DNA from: Priestia megaterium
GTDB taxonomy: Bacteria; Bacillota; Bacilli; Bacillales; Bacillaceae_H
Length of the DNA: 64,000 nucleotides
Direction: 5' to 3'
Assembly: GCF_009497655.1 (NCBI RefSeq)
Contig: NZ_CP023317.1
Location: forward strand, 3,997,501 to 4,061,500
In this document: piece after piece, positions 63,910 through 64,000 of the stretch
Layout: the number at the start of each line of letters is the position of its first letter
How positions within the stretch are numbered: the first letter of the stretch is position 1
Made by a program: the position numbers and the translations under genes
The notes under the pieces: generated by a model
The model's database searches: none
What the model was told of the DNA's origin: nothing
What the model saw: the letters and a program-made list of their open reading frames with translations, nothing else

Positions 63910-64000
63910 TTAATCGTTAACGACTTTTACGTTATTTTCATTCAATTTTAGTCCAAGTTCTTTTGCTTTTGTCCAAATACGATCGTATGCACTTAACTCT
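63910..64000 (-). CDS. ftsL: Cell division protein FtsL (C-terminal end)
   Basis: Only the last 30 codons are present, ending in NENNVKVVND and stop (TAA at 63910-63912). The reading ELSAYDRIWTKAKELGLKL fits the C-terminal coiled coil of Bacillus FtsL, and the position directly before pbpB is the conserved ftsL site. The rest lies outside the window. Confidence 0.85.
   Translation of the reverse strand, partial: ELSAYDRIWTKAKELGLKLNENNVKVVND

Overview
The window is a low-GC, endospore-forming Bacillaceae chromosome segment of core genes. Protein similarity as I remember it, and a gene order that closely follows the B. subtilis sdaA-yloV-pyr-ileS-ylm-spoIIG-fts-mur region, point to Bacillus/Priestia, probably the Priestia (Bacillus) megaterium group. 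That assignment is inference, not a database result. Almost every gene is on the minus strand; only rpmB and rqcH run on the plus strand. I see no tRNA or rRNA genes, prophage, insertion sequence, CRISPR array or foreign-looking island.

Layout, low to high coordinate (so transcription mostly runs right to left): sdaAA (partial) and sdaAB (serine dehydratase), a PfoR-like PTS-IIC membrane protein, fakA (yloV) and yloU, divergent rpmB, then spoVM and thiN. Next is the operon coaBC-priA-def-fmt-rsmB-rlmN-prpC-prkC-rsgA-rpe, with a strong terminator separating it from rpoZ-gmk-remA-yloC. The Ca2+ ATPase gene yloB and divergent rqcH follow. The complete pyrimidine operon pyrR-pyrP-pyrB-pyrC-carA-carB-pyrK-pyrD-pyrF-pyrE carries three PyrR attenuators and a sigma-A promoter. 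After rluD (ylyB), lspA and ylyA comes ileS under a T-box, then divIVA, ylmH, ylmG, sepF, ylmE, ylmD, ylmC, the sporulation sigma genes sigG, sigE and spoIIGA, and finally the division and wall cluster ftsZ, ftsA, divIB, murB, spoVE, murD, mraY, murE, spoVD, pbpB and ftsL (partial).

The genes couple growth, wall synthesis and sporulation. PrkC/PrpC and RsgA form a wall-sensing and ribosome-assembly module. MurE, MraY, MurD and MurB make peptidoglycan precursors. FtsA, FtsZ, SepF, DivIB, FtsL, PBP2B and DivIVA build the septum. SpoIIGA, SigE, SigG, SpoVM, SpoVD and SpoVE act in spore development. Start codons were re-chosen by Shine-Dalgarno position; where I recall catalytic residue numbers from B. 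subtilis (PrkC K40, RqcH D97/R98, SpoIIGA D183, SpoVD S294/C332/C351), the chosen starts reproduce them.

Most unusual points: murG is absent from its usual place between spoVE and murB, leaving a 540-bp gap; ylxW, ylxX and sbp are absent between divIB and ftsA; a PfoR-like gene sits between fakA and sdaAB; rpoZ and coaBC are split by a terminator; and a spoIIG promoter with a 22-bp spacer is recognisable. I found no convincing undescribed multi-gene system.
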